DNA from: Lachnospiraceae bacterium
Lineage (GTDB): Bacteria > Bacillota > Clostridia > Lachnospirales > Lachnospiraceae
DNA length: 38,180 nucleotides
Reading direction: 5' to 3'
NCBI GenBank assembly: GCA_009774535.1
Contig: VSNY01000016.1
Coordinates: forward strand, 1 to 38,180
The notes below the pieces were generated by a model. It ran no database searches and was not told where the DNA came from. It worked only from the letters and a program-made list of their open reading frames with translations. Made by a program: the position numbers and the translations under genes. Below, one piece after another: positions 1-7,159 of the stretch (within the stretch, counting starts at the first letter, position 1; each line of letters starts with the position of its first letter).

Positions 1-64
1 CGTAAAAACCCCCCAATACATTATATAGTTTTTGCTATACCCCATAGTAAAAATACCTTCTCCT

Positions 65-92
65 AAAAAAGACAGCGTAAGCTGTCTTTTTT
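65..92. terminator. Rho-independent terminator, bidirectional in form
   Basis: A perfect 12-base inverted repeat (AAAAAAGACAGC at 65-76 and GCTGTCTTTTTT at 81-92) encloses the loop GTAA. With A and T runs on both sides it can end transcription from either direction. It sits right at the end of the minus-strand gene remnant, whose stop codon (91-93) overlaps the stem, so it probably ends the small minus-strand unit running from 513 down. Confidence 0.85.
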
Positions 93-333
93 ACTTTCCT
101 GCTATGCCAGTTCCACATTTTTTCTGGCTGGCCCATTTGAAGCCTAATCCTTTTAATTCCTTCTTATGAGCGTATGTATTACCAGATACCCATATCCCTG
201 CACCAACAAGTTCTAGATCTATCTTATCAAAGTGAATAATCTTCAGCATCACACGTAGCTTTTCATCCTCTGTAAAGTCATATCAATAGGCTTTACACTC
301 TTGTGCAGTGGTTACATTATGTGGTTTTATGTA
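91..333 (-). pseudogene. Frameshifted remnant of a small phage/ICE-type protein
   Basis: Read on the minus strand in the frame directly following the 334-513 gene, this stretch encodes a peptide containing DLELVGAGIWVSGNTYAHKK and then ELKGLGFKWASQKK. That pattern (a W-V-S-G strand, then E-L-K-x-L-G-F-K-W) resembles, from memory, the C-terminal part of small DnaJ-like or accessory proteins of phages and conjugative elements, which usually finish with a W-x-W motif. Here the frame runs into C-G-T-G and stops at 91-93, while one frame over it reads M-W-N-W-H-S-R-K. A single base lost in the six-A run (T run at 118-123 on the plus strand) would explain this. An in-frame TGA lies at 283-285 and no ATG is in frame above it. 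A 52-residue open frame from an ATG at 247-249 remains, so a short functional peptide cannot be excluded. Confidence 0.55.
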
Positions 334-513
334 TTATGAAATCTTTTGCAGTTTTTCACTGTGTTCACGAACTACGTTTTTTAAAATATCAATGTCGGCT
401 TGCATTGCTGCTATCTTTTCTGATTCTTTTGTATATTTATTTGCAGCTGGCATGTAGTTTTCAGCAAGTAATTTAATATCAGATATAGCAAGCAGTAATT
501 CACTGTCTGCCAT
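334..513 (-). CDS. Small coiled-coil-like protein of unknown function, 59 aa
   Basis: I do not recognise this protein. It starts MADSELLLAISDIK and ends HSEKLQKIS. It is charged and shows a heptad-like spacing of hydrophobic residues (AAMQADIDILKNVVREHSEKL), suggesting a helix that may form a coiled coil. There is no signal peptide or membrane segment. The start at 511-513 is chosen because AAAGGAG lies 8 bases upstream; the longer frame to 555 has no such site. It is followed without a gap by the frameshifted remnant at 91-333 in the same frame, and both probably belonged to one short unit ended by the terminator at 65-92. The A+T-rich composition matches the low-GC margin, not the housekeeping genes beyond 1100. 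It is probably an accessory gene of a prophage or integrative element; function unknown. Confidence 0.6.
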   Translation of the reverse strand: MADSELLLAISDIKLLAENYMPAANKYTKESEKIAAMQADIDILKNVVREHSEKLQKIS

Positions 514-584
514 ATGATCACGCTCCTTTGTGGTTGGTGTTAGTAAGTATATCACATCCAGAGTATAAAGTCTATTGAATTGTC

Positions 585-660
585 AAGGTGCTTCAATGAA
601 GTAAATCTGATTTATAAACAAGGCAAGAACACCCGCGACTTTAGTCATGAGAGGTTTAAC
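585..660 (+). mobile_element. Possible decayed right end of an IS200/IS605-family element
   Basis: The stretch around 625-660 contains CCCGCGACTTTAGTCATGAG followed by AGGTTT. It resembles, from memory, the hairpin-bearing right ends of IS605-type elements, where a C-rich arm, a GAC-TTTA-GTC hairpin and a G-rich arm follow the tnpB gene. Here the inner GAC/GTC pairs remain but outer pairs are broken, as expected for a decayed copy. A short open frame (F-N-E-V-N-L-I-Y-K-Q-G-K) runs into it from about 592, like the tail of a tnpB reading. No tnpA or tnpB gene is present. The rest of the gene-free stretch 514-882 is A+T-rich and shows only this element and the promoter at 824-852. Confidence 0.35.
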
Positions 661-823
661 CATTAAATAAAAAAAGAACCTTTATGAATACTATCTTGTT
701 GTCTTTTTCATTATCTCATTTATTAAAAAAGTTTGATAGAATAAAAAAGTAAGTATAATAATATAAACAGAAATTCAAAGTCTGGCAATTACTAATTTTT
801 AGTTAATAACATGATATAATTGA

Positions 824-852
824 TAGACACTGACAATCTATTATGTTATACT
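824..852 (+). promoter_or_regulatory. Sigma-A-type promoter of the 883-1074 gene
   Basis: TAGACA (824-829) and TATACT (847-852) are separated by 17 bases, close to the TTGACA-N17-TATAAT consensus. Transcription would start near 859, giving a leader of about 24 bases with the ribosome binding site GGAGGTGAT at 871-879. Confidence 0.6.
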
Positions 853-882
853 AAATCAAAATAACATTTTGGAGGTGATTAT

Positions 883-1074
883 ATGCCAAGTCAAGCAGAT
901 ATTATCAGGGATTCTATAGTAGAATTTTCCAGATTACAAGATTGGATGTTATCAGCAAGGGAGCATAATGATATGGATACTTACAATATGATGCATAAAA
1001 GATATATCGAATTAAAAGTTATATTAGCTGCTTCTAGTGTAAATATTACAGAACTAGATAAGATCAAAGAATAA
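883..1074 (+). CDS. Small protein of unknown function, 63 aa
   Basis: I cannot name this protein. It is an acidic, helix-rich 63-residue product (MPSQADIIRDSIVEF at the start, NITELDKIKE at the end) with no membrane segment, signal peptide or cysteine pairs. Evidence that it is real: an almost perfect ribosome binding site (GGAGGTGAT) just upstream of the ATG, a good promoter at 824-852, and A+T-rich codon use typical of a small accessory gene. The segment ending M-M-H-K-R-Y-I-E-L-K-V looks like a conserved amphipathic helix. It stands alone between the low-GC margin and the FMN riboswitch and is not part of the rib operon, which has its own promoter and terminator-controlled leader. It could be the last gene of an integrated element. 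Confidence 0.7.
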   Translation: MPSQADIIRDSIVEFSRLQDWMLSAREHNDMDTYNMMHKRYIELKVILAASSVNITELDKIKE

Positions 1075-1119
1075 AATGAATTATGTAATTAAAATCATGC
1101 AAAAACCTGCAAAAAAAGC

Positions 1120-1148
1120 TTGCATATCAATTTATAATGTCTTATAAT
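1120..1148 (+). promoter_or_regulatory. Promoter of the rib operon
   Basis: TATAAT at 1143-1148 has TTGCAT 17 bases upstream (1120-1125). A second TATAAT at 1133-1138 overlaps the spacer. Transcription from here would begin just before the FMN aptamer at 1168, the expected placement for a riboswitch-controlled operon. Confidence 0.6.
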
Positions 1149-1167
1149 CATCTATAGAACCGCATAA

Positions 1168-1276
1168 GATCTTCAGGGCAGGGTGTGATTCCCTACCGGT
1201 GGTAAAGCCCACGAGCCGAAAGGCATGATCCGGTGCAATTCCGGGGCCGACAGTATAGTCTGGATGAAAGAAGATT
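1168..1276 (+). promoter_or_regulatory. FMN riboswitch (RFN element) aptamer
   Basis: The conserved RFN signature is visible: CTTCAGGGCAGGGTG with TTCCCTACCGG, then GGTAAAGCCCACGAGCC, then CCGGTGCAATTCCGG, then GCCGACAGT and AGTCTGGATGAAAGAAG. The closing helix P1 pairs GATCTT (1168-1173) with AAGATT (1270-1275). FMN binding to this aptamer is known to stop expression of the downstream riboflavin genes, here ribD-ribE-ribBA-ribH. The terminator it would control is at 1374-1400, directly before the ribD ribosome binding site. Confidence 0.95.
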
Positions 1277-1318
1277 GTGAAATACAGATATTTGGATAAT
1301 TCTGTACGAAAGCATTTG

Positions 1319-1350
1319 CTCTGGCCTGTTTTGCATGCCAGAGTATTTTA
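1319..1350 (+). terminator. Hairpin in the rib leader, possible first terminator or antiterminator
   Basis: CTCTGGC (1319-1325) and GCCAGAG (1337-1343) form a 7-base-pair stem with an 11-base loop, followed by TATTTTATT. It lies between the FMN aptamer and the stronger terminator at 1374-1400. It may be an auxiliary terminator or part of the switching structure; I cannot tell which without folding. Confidence 0.5.
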
Positions 1351-1373
1351 TTCCAAATCTCTGCGCAAATCAG

Positions 1374-1400
1374 CCCTGGGTCTGCGATCCGGGGTTTTTT
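1374..1400 (+). terminator. FMN-controlled intrinsic terminator before ribD
   Basis: CCCTGGGTC (1374-1382) pairs with GATCCGGGG (1386-1394) as a 9-base-pair stem with two G-U pairs and a TGC loop, followed by six T (1395-1400). The ribD ribosome binding site GGGAGGTG (1408-1415) follows at once. The position and form fit the expression platform of the riboswitch: with FMN bound, transcription would stop here. Confidence 0.8.
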
Positions 1401-1420
1401 GAATATTGGGAGGTGCCTGC

Positions 1421-2536
1421 ATGAATGATCAGGAATATATGGGCCTGGCCCTGCAGCTGGCAGAAAAAGGCTGCGGATGGACAGCGCCGAACCCGATGGT
1501 CGGCGCTGTGATCGTAAAAGACGGACGTATCATCGGGCAGGGATGGCACGAAAAGTATGGCGGGCTGCATGCGGAACGAAATGCACTGGCATCCTGCACG
1601 GAGCCGCCAAACGGAGCCACGATGTATGTAACGCTGGAACCCTGCTGTCACCATGGGAAACAGCCGCCTTGTGTGGAAGCCGTACTGGAAGCAGGCATTC
1701 GCCGCGTGGTCGTCGGTTCAGCCGATCCGAATCCGCTTGTCAGCGGGAAAGGCATTCGCATCCTGCGCGAACATGGGGTGCAGACAGACGTCGATGTGCT
1801 GCGTGAGGAATGCGACAAGCTGAATGAAGTATTTATGTATTTTATTCAGACACGTTTACCGTTTGTAGTTATGAAATATGCCATGACACTGGATGGAAAA
1901 ATAGCCGCTTATACAGGCGCATCCAAGTGGATTACAGGCGAAACAGCCAGAAACCATGTACAGCGGCAGCGGCATCGGTATACCGCTATTATGGCTGGCA
2001 TTGGCACCGTGCTTGCGGATGATCCATTGCTGACCTGCCGGATACCAGATGGAAAAAATCCGATACGCGTGATCTGCGACAGCAGTATGCGGATTCCTAT
2101 GGATGCGCAGATCGTTACAACGGCAAAGCAGGTTTCGACGATACTGGCTGTCTGTGAAAAAGGATATCAGAATTACGAAAAACGGCAGGCGTTGGAAGAA
2201 GCCGGATGCCGCGTGTTATGTGTGGAGGAGCGCGGCGGCCATGTGGATCTGCGCCAGCTGATGCACAAGCTGGGAGAAGAGCAGATCGACAGTGTTTTGC
2301 TGGAAGGCGGCGGCACGATGCACTGGGCCGCGCTGGAAAGCGGTGTTGTGCGCAAGGTGCAGGCTTATGTGGCGCCCAAGCTGTTTGGCGGGCGGGATGC
2401 AAAGACGCCAGTCGAAGGGCAGGGCGTGCCGTCTCCATCCGAAGCAGTATTATTAAAAAACAGCGCAGTGACCCGGCTGGGTGAAGATTTATTGATAGAA
2501 AGCGAGGTGGCGGCGGATGTTCACAGGGATTGTTGA
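1421..2536 (+). CDS. ribD: Bifunctional riboflavin deaminase/reductase RibD
   Basis: RibD carries out steps 2 and 3 of riboflavin synthesis from GTP: deamination of the pyrimidine ring, then NADPH-dependent reduction of the ribose side chain, in the cytosol. The N-terminal cytidine-deaminase-like domain (about residues 1-145) has the zinc motif H-A-E (His50, Glu52) and P-C-C-H-H-G-K-Q-P-P-C (Cys75, Cys84). The C-terminal reductase domain (about 147-371) begins F-V-V-M-K-Y-A-M-T-L-D-G-K-I-A and contains the L-L-E-G-G-G segment. The length of 371 residues is normal. The ATG at 1421 is chosen because GGGAGGTG lies 5 bases before it. It is first in the operon behind the FMN riboswitch and overlaps ribE by 20 bases, suggesting translational coupling. 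Confidence 0.97.
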   Translation: MNDQEYMGLALQLAEKGCGWTAPNPMVGAVIVKDGRIIGQGWHEKYGGLHAERNALASCTEPPNGATMYVTLEPCCHHGKQPPCVEAVLEAGIRRVVVGSADPNPLVSGKGIRILREHGVQTDVDVLREECDKLNEVFMYFIQTRLPFVVMKYAMTLDGKIAAYTGASKWITGETARNHVQRQRHRYTAIMAGIGTVLADDPLLTCRIPDGKNPIRVICDSSMRIPMDAQIVTTAKQVSTILAVCEKGYQNYEKRQALEEAGCRVLCVEERGGHVDLRQLMHKLGEEQIDSVLLEGGGTMHWAALESGVVRKVQAYVAPKLFGGRDAKTPVEGQGVPSPSEAVLLKNSAVTRLGEDLLIESEVAADVHRDC

Positions 2537-3164
2537 GGAAATGGGTGTGGTAGAGCAGGTGCAGCGCGGACAGCATTCTGCCGTATTGACGATTCGGGCG
2601 GTGAAAGTGCTGGAAGGCACCAGAATCGGAGACAGCATTGCCGTCAATGGGATCTGCCTGACCGTCACCGGATTGGCAGACGGACGTTTTTCTGCGGATG
2701 TCATGCATGAGACACTTAACCGATCTTCTCTGGCAAAGCTGAAACATGGCGTCCATGTCAATCTGGAACGCGCGATGCCTGCGGACGGCAGGTTTGGCGG
2801 GCATATCGTAGCCGGACATGTAGACGGGGTCGGAAAGATCCTGAATATCCGCAGCGACGATACGGCTGTCTGGTATACCATTGCCGCAGAGCCGCCAGTG
2901 CTGCGGTATATTGTGGAAAAAGGATCTGTGACGATAGATGGGATCAGCCTGACCGTTGCGGAAGTATCTGCGGACCGTTTTGCGGTGTCGATCATCCCGC
3001 ATACGCAGGAGCAGACAGTATTAAAAGAACGAACCAAAGGCGATCTGGTCAATCTGGAAACGGATATTATCGGAAAATATGTGGAAAAGCTATTGTATCC
3101 GGCGGTTCCAAGTCAGCATACAAGCAGGATCACAAAAGAATTTTTAGCAGAAAATGGATTTTAG
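2517..3164 (+). CDS. ribE: Riboflavin synthase alpha subunit
   Basis: This enzyme converts two molecules of 6,7-dimethyl-8-ribityllumazine to riboflavin and the pyrimidine precursor, the last step of the pathway. It begins M-F-T-G-I-V-E-E-M-G, the family's conserved N-terminus, and consists of two similar lumazine-binding barrels (about residues 1-97 and 98-195). The first has A-V-N-G-I-C-L-T-V and the second T-I-D-G-I-S-L-T-V at matching places, the internal repeat typical of the family. The length of 215 residues is usual. The ribosome binding site GAGGTGG (2504-2510) lies inside the end of ribD, with which this gene overlaps by 20 bases. Some genomes call the gene ribC; the function is the same. 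Confidence 0.96.
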   Translation: MFTGIVEEMGVVEQVQRGQHSAVLTIRAVKVLEGTRIGDSIAVNGICLTVTGLADGRFSADVMHETLNRSSLAKLKHGVHVNLERAMPADGRFGGHIVAGHVDGVGKILNIRSDDTAVWYTIAAEPPVLRYIVEKGSVTIDGISLTVAEVSADRFAVSIIPHTQEQTVLKERTKGDLVNLETDIIGKYVEKLLYPAVPSQHTSRITKEFLAENGF

Positions 3165-3175
3165 GAGGTTGCAGC

Positions 3176-4375
3176 ATGTTTCAGTTTCATACGGTAGAAG
3201 AGGCGTTGGAAGATCTGAAAAACGGAAAGATTATCCTGGTAACAGATGACCCGGACCGCGAAAACGAGGGTGATTTTATCTGCGCGGCGGAGTTTGCCAC
3301 GACAGAAAATGTGAACTTTATGGCGACGCATGGGAAGGGCCTGATCTGTATGCCGATGTCGGCGGAGTATGTTAAAAAATTAAGAATTCCTCAGATGGTG
3401 CAGCAGAATACAGATAATCATGAAACTGCGTTTACGGTTTCCATCGATCATGTAAATACGACCACCGGCATTTCAGCGGCGGAACGTTCCATAACAGCGA
3501 TGGGCTGTGTGGCAGATGACGCAAAGCCGGAAGATTTCCGCCGCCCGGGCCATATGTTTCCGCTTCTGGCAAAAGAAAACGGCGTGCTGGACCGCGACGG
3601 CCATACGGAGGCGACCGTTGACTTATGCCGCCTGGCAGGTTTAAAAGAATGCGGCCTGTGCTGCGAGATTATGCGTGAAGACGGAACGATGATGCGCAAA
3701 CAGGAACTGATCGAACTGGCACAGAAATGGAACCTGACATTTATTACGATCAAAGATTTGCAAAATTACCGCAAATGCCAGGAAAAGCTGGTCGAACGCG
3801 TCACCGTAACGAAAATGCCTACCAAATACGGAGAATTTACGGCCTATGGATATGTCAACCAGTTAAACGGAGAACACCATGTAGCGCTTGTAAAAGGTGA
3901 GATTGGAGACGGCACGGACGTCCTTTGCCGGGTACACTCCGAATGCCTGACCGGAGACACGTTCGGTTCCCTGCGCTGCGACTGCGGCCAGCAGTTTGCC
4001 GCTGCTATGACGCAGATCGAAAAAGAAGGACGCGGCATCCTGCTTTATATGCGCCAGGAGGGACGCGGCATCGGACTGATTAACAAGCTGCGCGCTTACG
4101 AGCTGCAGGAGCAGGGCATGGATACCCTGGAGGCGAATCTGGCGCTTGGTTTTGGAGCGGACGAGCGTGAATACTATATCGGCGCGCAGATCCTGCGTGA
4201 CCTGGGTGTAAAAAGCATGCGCCTTTTGACCAACAATCCGGATAAAGTATACCAGCTGTCTGAGTTCGGAATGGAAATCTCAGAACGCGTACCGCTTCAG
4301 ATGGACGCCACCGCGCATGATCTTTTTTATCTCAAGACCAAACAGCAGCGTATGGGTCATATCTTAAAGTACTAG
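3176..4375 (+). CDS. ribBA: Bifunctional DHBP synthase / GTP cyclohydrolase II
   Basis: RibBA supplies both starting materials of riboflavin synthesis. The RibB half (about residues 1-200) turns ribulose-5-phosphate into dihydroxybutanone phosphate. The RibA half (about 205-399) opens GTP. RibB motifs are D-D-P-D-R-E-N-E-G-D (residues 24-33), T-H-G-K-G-L-I-C-M-P (51-60) and R-P-G-H (123-126). RibA shows the zinc-binding cysteines Cys257, Cys268 and Cys270 in S-E-C-L-T-G-D-T-F-G-S-L-R-C-D-C-G, and M-R-Q-E-G-R-G-I-G-L. The fused form and length of 399 residues are standard in Bacillota. AGGAGG precedes the ATG, and the gap from ribE is 11 bases. Confidence 0.97.
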   Translation: MFQFHTVEEALEDLKNGKIILVTDDPDRENEGDFICAAEFATTENVNFMATHGKGLICMPMSAEYVKKLRIPQMVQQNTDNHETAFTVSIDHVNTTTGISAAERSITAMGCVADDAKPEDFRRPGHMFPLLAKENGVLDRDGHTEATVDLCRLAGLKECGLCCEIMREDGTMMRKQELIELAQKWNLTFITIKDLQNYRKCQEKLVERVTVTKMPTKYGEFTAYGYVNQLNGEHHVALVKGEIGDGTDVLCRVHSECLTGDTFGSLRCDCGQQFAAAMTQIEKEGRGILLYMRQEGRGIGLINKLRAYELQEQGMDTLEANLALGFGADEREYYIGAQILRDLGVKSMRLLTNNPDKVYQLSEFGMEISERVPLQMDATAHDLFYLKTKQQRMGHILKY

Positions 4376-4404
4376 CATTTTAAAAATAAGAGAGGAAAAT
4401 TACT

Positions 4405-4872
4405 ATGAAAACATTTGAAGGGAAATTAGTATCCAAAGAGATTAAAATTGGCATTGTCGCAGCCCGCTTTAATGAATTTATTACATCCAAGCTGTTAAGC
4501 GGCGCGCTGGACGGCCTGCTGCGCCATGATGTAAAGGAAGAAGACGTACAAGTGGCTTGGGTGCCTGGAGCTTTTGAAATCCCGCTGATCGCATCCAAAA
4601 TGGCTAAGAGCGGAAAATACGACGCGGTGATCTGTCTGGGCGCAGTTATTCGCGGTTCAACCACCCATTATGATTATGTATGCAATGAAGTATCCAAAGG
4701 AATTGCTGCGGTATCGCTGGAAAGCGGAATTCCGGTTATGTTTGGGATTCTTACCACCGAAAATATCGAGCAGGCTATTGAAAGGGCCGGAACGAAGGCA
4801 GGCAATAAAGGATATGACTGTGCGCTGGGTGCGATCGAGATGGTAAACCTGATCCGTGAGATCGAGAGTTAA
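4405..4872 (+). CDS. ribH: 6,7-dimethyl-8-ribityllumazine synthase
   Basis: RibH joins the dihydroxybutanone phosphate made by RibB with the pyrimidine made by RibD to form the lumazine substrate of RibE. In most bacteria it assembles into a 60-subunit shell. Visible family motifs are A-A-R-F-N-E-F-I-T near residue 20, V-P-G-A-F-E-I-P-L near 54-61, and C-L-G-A-V-I-R-G-S-T-T-H-Y-D-Y-V, where the histidine (His88) is the known catalytic base. The length of 155 residues is normal. The ribosome binding site AGAGAGGA lies before the ATG, 29 bases after ribBA. It is the last gene of the operon; no T-tailed terminator is visible after it, but a large hairpin lies at 4964-5013. Confidence 0.97.
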   Translation: MKTFEGKLVSKEIKIGIVAARFNEFITSKLLSGALDGLLRHDVKEEDVQVAWVPGAFEIPLIASKMAKSGKYDAVICLGAVIRGSTTHYDYVCNEVSKGIAAVSLESGIPVMFGILTTENIEQAIERAGTKAGNKGYDCALGAIEMVNLIREIES

Positions 4873-4963
4873 TTTTACAGCAGTGTGGAGCAGCTGTATG
4901 GATGGAATTGGATAGCAATGAATGGAAAGCGCGGCTGTGCAGACAATGTGATTATTTTATGAT

Positions 4964-5013
4964 ACGGCTCCGCATGCTGCGGGATGGGACCTGCCTACAG
5001 CGCGCGGAGCCGT
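4964..5013. repeat. Large inverted repeat between convergent ribH and response regulator gene
   Basis: ACGGCTCCGC (4964-4973) is matched perfectly by GCGGAGCCGT (5004-5013), and an inner GCTG/CAGC pair can extend the fold. Neither side has a T run, so it is not a classical terminator, although its place between two convergent genes suggests a role in ending transcription or stabilising 3' ends. Confidence 0.55.
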
Positions 5014-5053
5014 CCGCATAGTGATCCATAAGATCATTCAGACAATACATACG

Positions 5054-5743
5054 TTACAGCTTGAATCGGTATCCAACTCCCCAGATGGTTTCAATATACT
5101 GCGGTTTTGCCGTGTTGACCTCAATTTTTTCCCGGATCTTCTTAATATGCACGGTTACCGTAGCAATATCCCCGACGGACTCCATATCCCAGATTTCTTT
5201 AAATAACTCATCTTTTGTAAATACACGGTTCGGATTCTGAGCTAAAAACACAAGCAGATCAAATTCCTTTGTTGTAAACTGCTTTTCCTCCTCATGAATC
5301 CATACCCGTCTTGCTGTCTTATCAATGCGTATCCCGCGGATTTCCACAATATCATTCTGCGGAACGCCGCTGCCAATCAGCCTTTCATACCTGGCCAGAT
5401 GTGCCTTTACCCTTGCGACCAGTTCGCTTGGCGAGAACGGCTTTGTTACATAATCGTCCGCGCCCATGCCAAGGCCGCGGATTTTATCGATATCATCTTT
5501 TTTGGCCGAAACCATCAGAATCGGCAGATTTTTATGCTCCCGGATCTGTCGGCATACCTCGAATCCGTCCATACCAGGCAGCATCAGGTCCAGGATCACC
5601 ATATTGTAATCCTCATCCAGCACCTTTTTCAGCCCCTGTTCCCCATTCGTCTCGATCTCGACCTGAAATCCGCTCAATTCCAGATAATCTTTTTCGAGTT
5701 CCGCAATGGTCATTTCATCTTCAATGATCAATATCTTACTCAT
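5054..5743 (-). CDS. OmpR/PhoB-family response regulator
   Basis: This is the DNA-binding half of a two-component system with the kinase encoded just upstream. The receiver domain (about residues 1-115) has the acidic pair Glu8/Asp9, phosphorylation site Asp52 in V-I-L-D-L-M-L-P-G, Ser79 and Lys101 in V-T-K-P-F. The C-terminal winged-helix domain (about 130-229) ends T-I-W-G-V-G-Y-R-F-K-L, characteristic of the OmpR/PhoB family. The length of 229 residues is standard. The start overlaps the kinase gene's end by 8 bases, so the two are translated together. Target genes and signal are unknown; the system is not clearly linked to the rib or metK neighbours. Confidence 0.95.
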   Translation of the reverse strand: MSKILIIEDEMTIAELEKDYLELSGFQVEIETNGEQGLKKVLDEDYNMVILDLMLPGMDGFEVCRQIREHKNLPILMVSAKKDDIDKIRGLGMGADDYVTKPFSPSELVARVKAHLARYERLIGSGVPQNDIVEIRGIRIDKTARRVWIHEEEKQFTTKEFDLLVFLAQNPNRVFTKDELFKEIWDMESVGDIATVTVHIKKIREKIEVNTAKPQYIETIWGVGYRFKL

Positions 5744-6869
5744 GTATAACCTCCTGATATTTCCGTATTACAAAGTACATTACCGTACCTGTACATTCTT
5801 TGCTTGTCGCCCAGATTTTGCCTCCGTGGTCTTCGATAATCTTCTTTACAATGGACAGTCCGATTCCGCTGCCGCCGGTTGCAGAATTTCTGGAAGCATC
5901 CGTCCGGTAAAAACGGTCAAAAATAAACGGAAGGTCTTTCTGCCCGATCCCTTTTCCATTGTCTTCGATTTCAACCTGAATAAAGTCTCCGACATCCTTG
6001 ATCCGGATATTGATCAGTCCGTGTTCCTTATCCATATATTTGACGGAATTTCCGATAATATTGTCGATTACGCGCTTTAGCTGCTCCGGGTCTGCAATTA
6101 CCTGTACGTCGTCTCCCGCATAGTTAAAATAGGACAGCCCGATATGCTCCGCCTCCAGTTCCAGCCCGATCTCTTCAATACAGTCGCCAAAATAATCCGC
6201 TACATGAATATGGTTAAAATTGTACGGAATACGGTTCGTATCAATCTTGGAATACAGCGTCAGCTCGTTCAGCAGACGGTCCATATCCATCGCTTTGTTA
6301 TAAATCGTGCGCATATACCGGTCTACTTTTTCCGGCGTATCCGCAACCCCGTCCATAATCCCTTCCACATAGCCTTTAATTGCCGTCAGAGGGGTTTTCA
6401 GATCATGGGAAATATTGCTGATCAGAATGCGGTTCTGCTTTTCCGCTTCCAGTTTTTCTTCTGCGGATTCTTTCAGCCGCTGGCGCATATCTTCAAAATT
6501 TCTGCACAAATTTCCCATTTCATCGTTGCTTTCCGCTTCAATCGTAAAGTCAAGGTTGCCTTCTTTAATATTTTTGGCTGCTTCCTCCAGCTTGCAGATC
6601 GGCGTTACGATACTGCGGTAAATCCATGCCGTAATCGACAGCCCGGTAGCGACCAGGATCAGCAGTACACAGACCGCCATATCTTCCACCAGTGCCCCGG
6701 CCTGTGTGATATCCATTTTTTGTGCCAGCGCGCCGAGGTCAAATCCGGATTGCTGCGTTACGGTATTCACCTGAACCAGCCGGATGACAAAAAACGCAAA
6801 CAATGCCAGCAGCATCGGCATAAATACGATCACCAGAAACGTGATGACCAGCTTTGTACTCAGTTTCAT
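5736..6869 (-). CDS. Membrane sensor histidine kinase (HAMP, HisKA, HATPase)
   Basis: The protein has two membrane segments (about residues 7-31 and 64-84) enclosing a short extracellular loop of about 32 residues, then a HAMP linker (about 85-135), a HisKA domain with phospho-acceptor His155 in N-I-S-H-D-L-K-T-P-L-T-A, and a C-terminal ATPase domain with the N box (I-D-N-I-I-G-N-S-V-K-Y), D-N-G-K-G-I-G and G-G-S-G-I-G-L-S-I-V. It would phosphorylate the adjacent regulator. The small external loop suggests sensing in or near the membrane. Two ATGs lie close together; the one at 6867-6869 is preferred because AGGAG is 7 bases before it and only one base before the other (6873-6875). The length from there is 377 residues. 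Confidence 0.94.
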   Translation of the reverse strand: MKLSTKLVITFLVIVFMPMLLALFAFFVIRLVQVNTVTQQSGFDLGALAQKMDITQAGALVEDMAVCVLLILVATGLSITAWIYRSIVTPICKLEEAAKNIKEGNLDFTIEAESNDEMGNLCRNFEDMRQRLKESAEEKLEAEKQNRILISNISHDLKTPLTAIKGYVEGIMDGVADTPEKVDRYMRTIYNKAMDMDRLLNELTLYSKIDTNRIPYNFNHIHVADYFGDCIEEIGLELEAEHIGLSYFNYAGDDVQVIADPEQLKRVIDNIIGNSVKYMDKEHGLINIRIKDVGDFIQVEIEDNGKGIGQKDLPFIFDRFYRTDASRNSATGGSGIGLSIVKKIIEDHGGKIWATSKECTGTVMYFVIRKYQEVIHE

Positions 6870-6966
6870 ATGCATACTCCTCGCCTGGATCCGCCGGAAT
6901 GGCAGCAGTTTTGATCATGAATGGCTGCGTATCCGGCGATTAAAATTCGATGTATCATGAAAGAAC

Positions 6967-7008
6967 AAAAAATAACTGCCGCGGCATTTAGCGCCACAGC
7001 AGTTATTT
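6967..7008 (-). terminator. metK terminator
   Basis: AAATAACTGC (6970-6979) and GCAGTTATTT (6999-7008) are perfect inverted repeats with further internal pairing (GGC/GCC). On the minus strand the stem is followed by TTTTTTG, which fits a terminator about 150 bases beyond the metK stop. The remaining bases 6870-7159 hold the kinase leader and no visible gene. Confidence 0.75.
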
Positions 7009-7159
7009 CCACTATCAGCACGTTTCGCTAACAGTTATTATAACATGCCCTCTGTAAGTTCATATAAAAATTCAAAGAAAAGATTCTTAATTTTTTATAA
7101 ATTATCGAAGTTTCCTGTACGGTCAAAAGCGGCTCTGCCGCGGCAGCAGAAAGCGGCGC

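Noticed and set aside
733..759. Second promoter TTGATA-N15-TATAAT
   Set aside because: The spacing of 15 is short and no gene follows closely; A+T-rich DNA gives such matches by chance.
2115..3002. 295-residue minus-strand frame
   Set aside because: It lies opposite ribD and ribE, which have full motif support; it is Arg/His/Pro-rich as antisense frames are.
6144..6914. 256-residue plus-strand frame
   Set aside because: It is antisense to the histidine kinase, with no start signal or domain.
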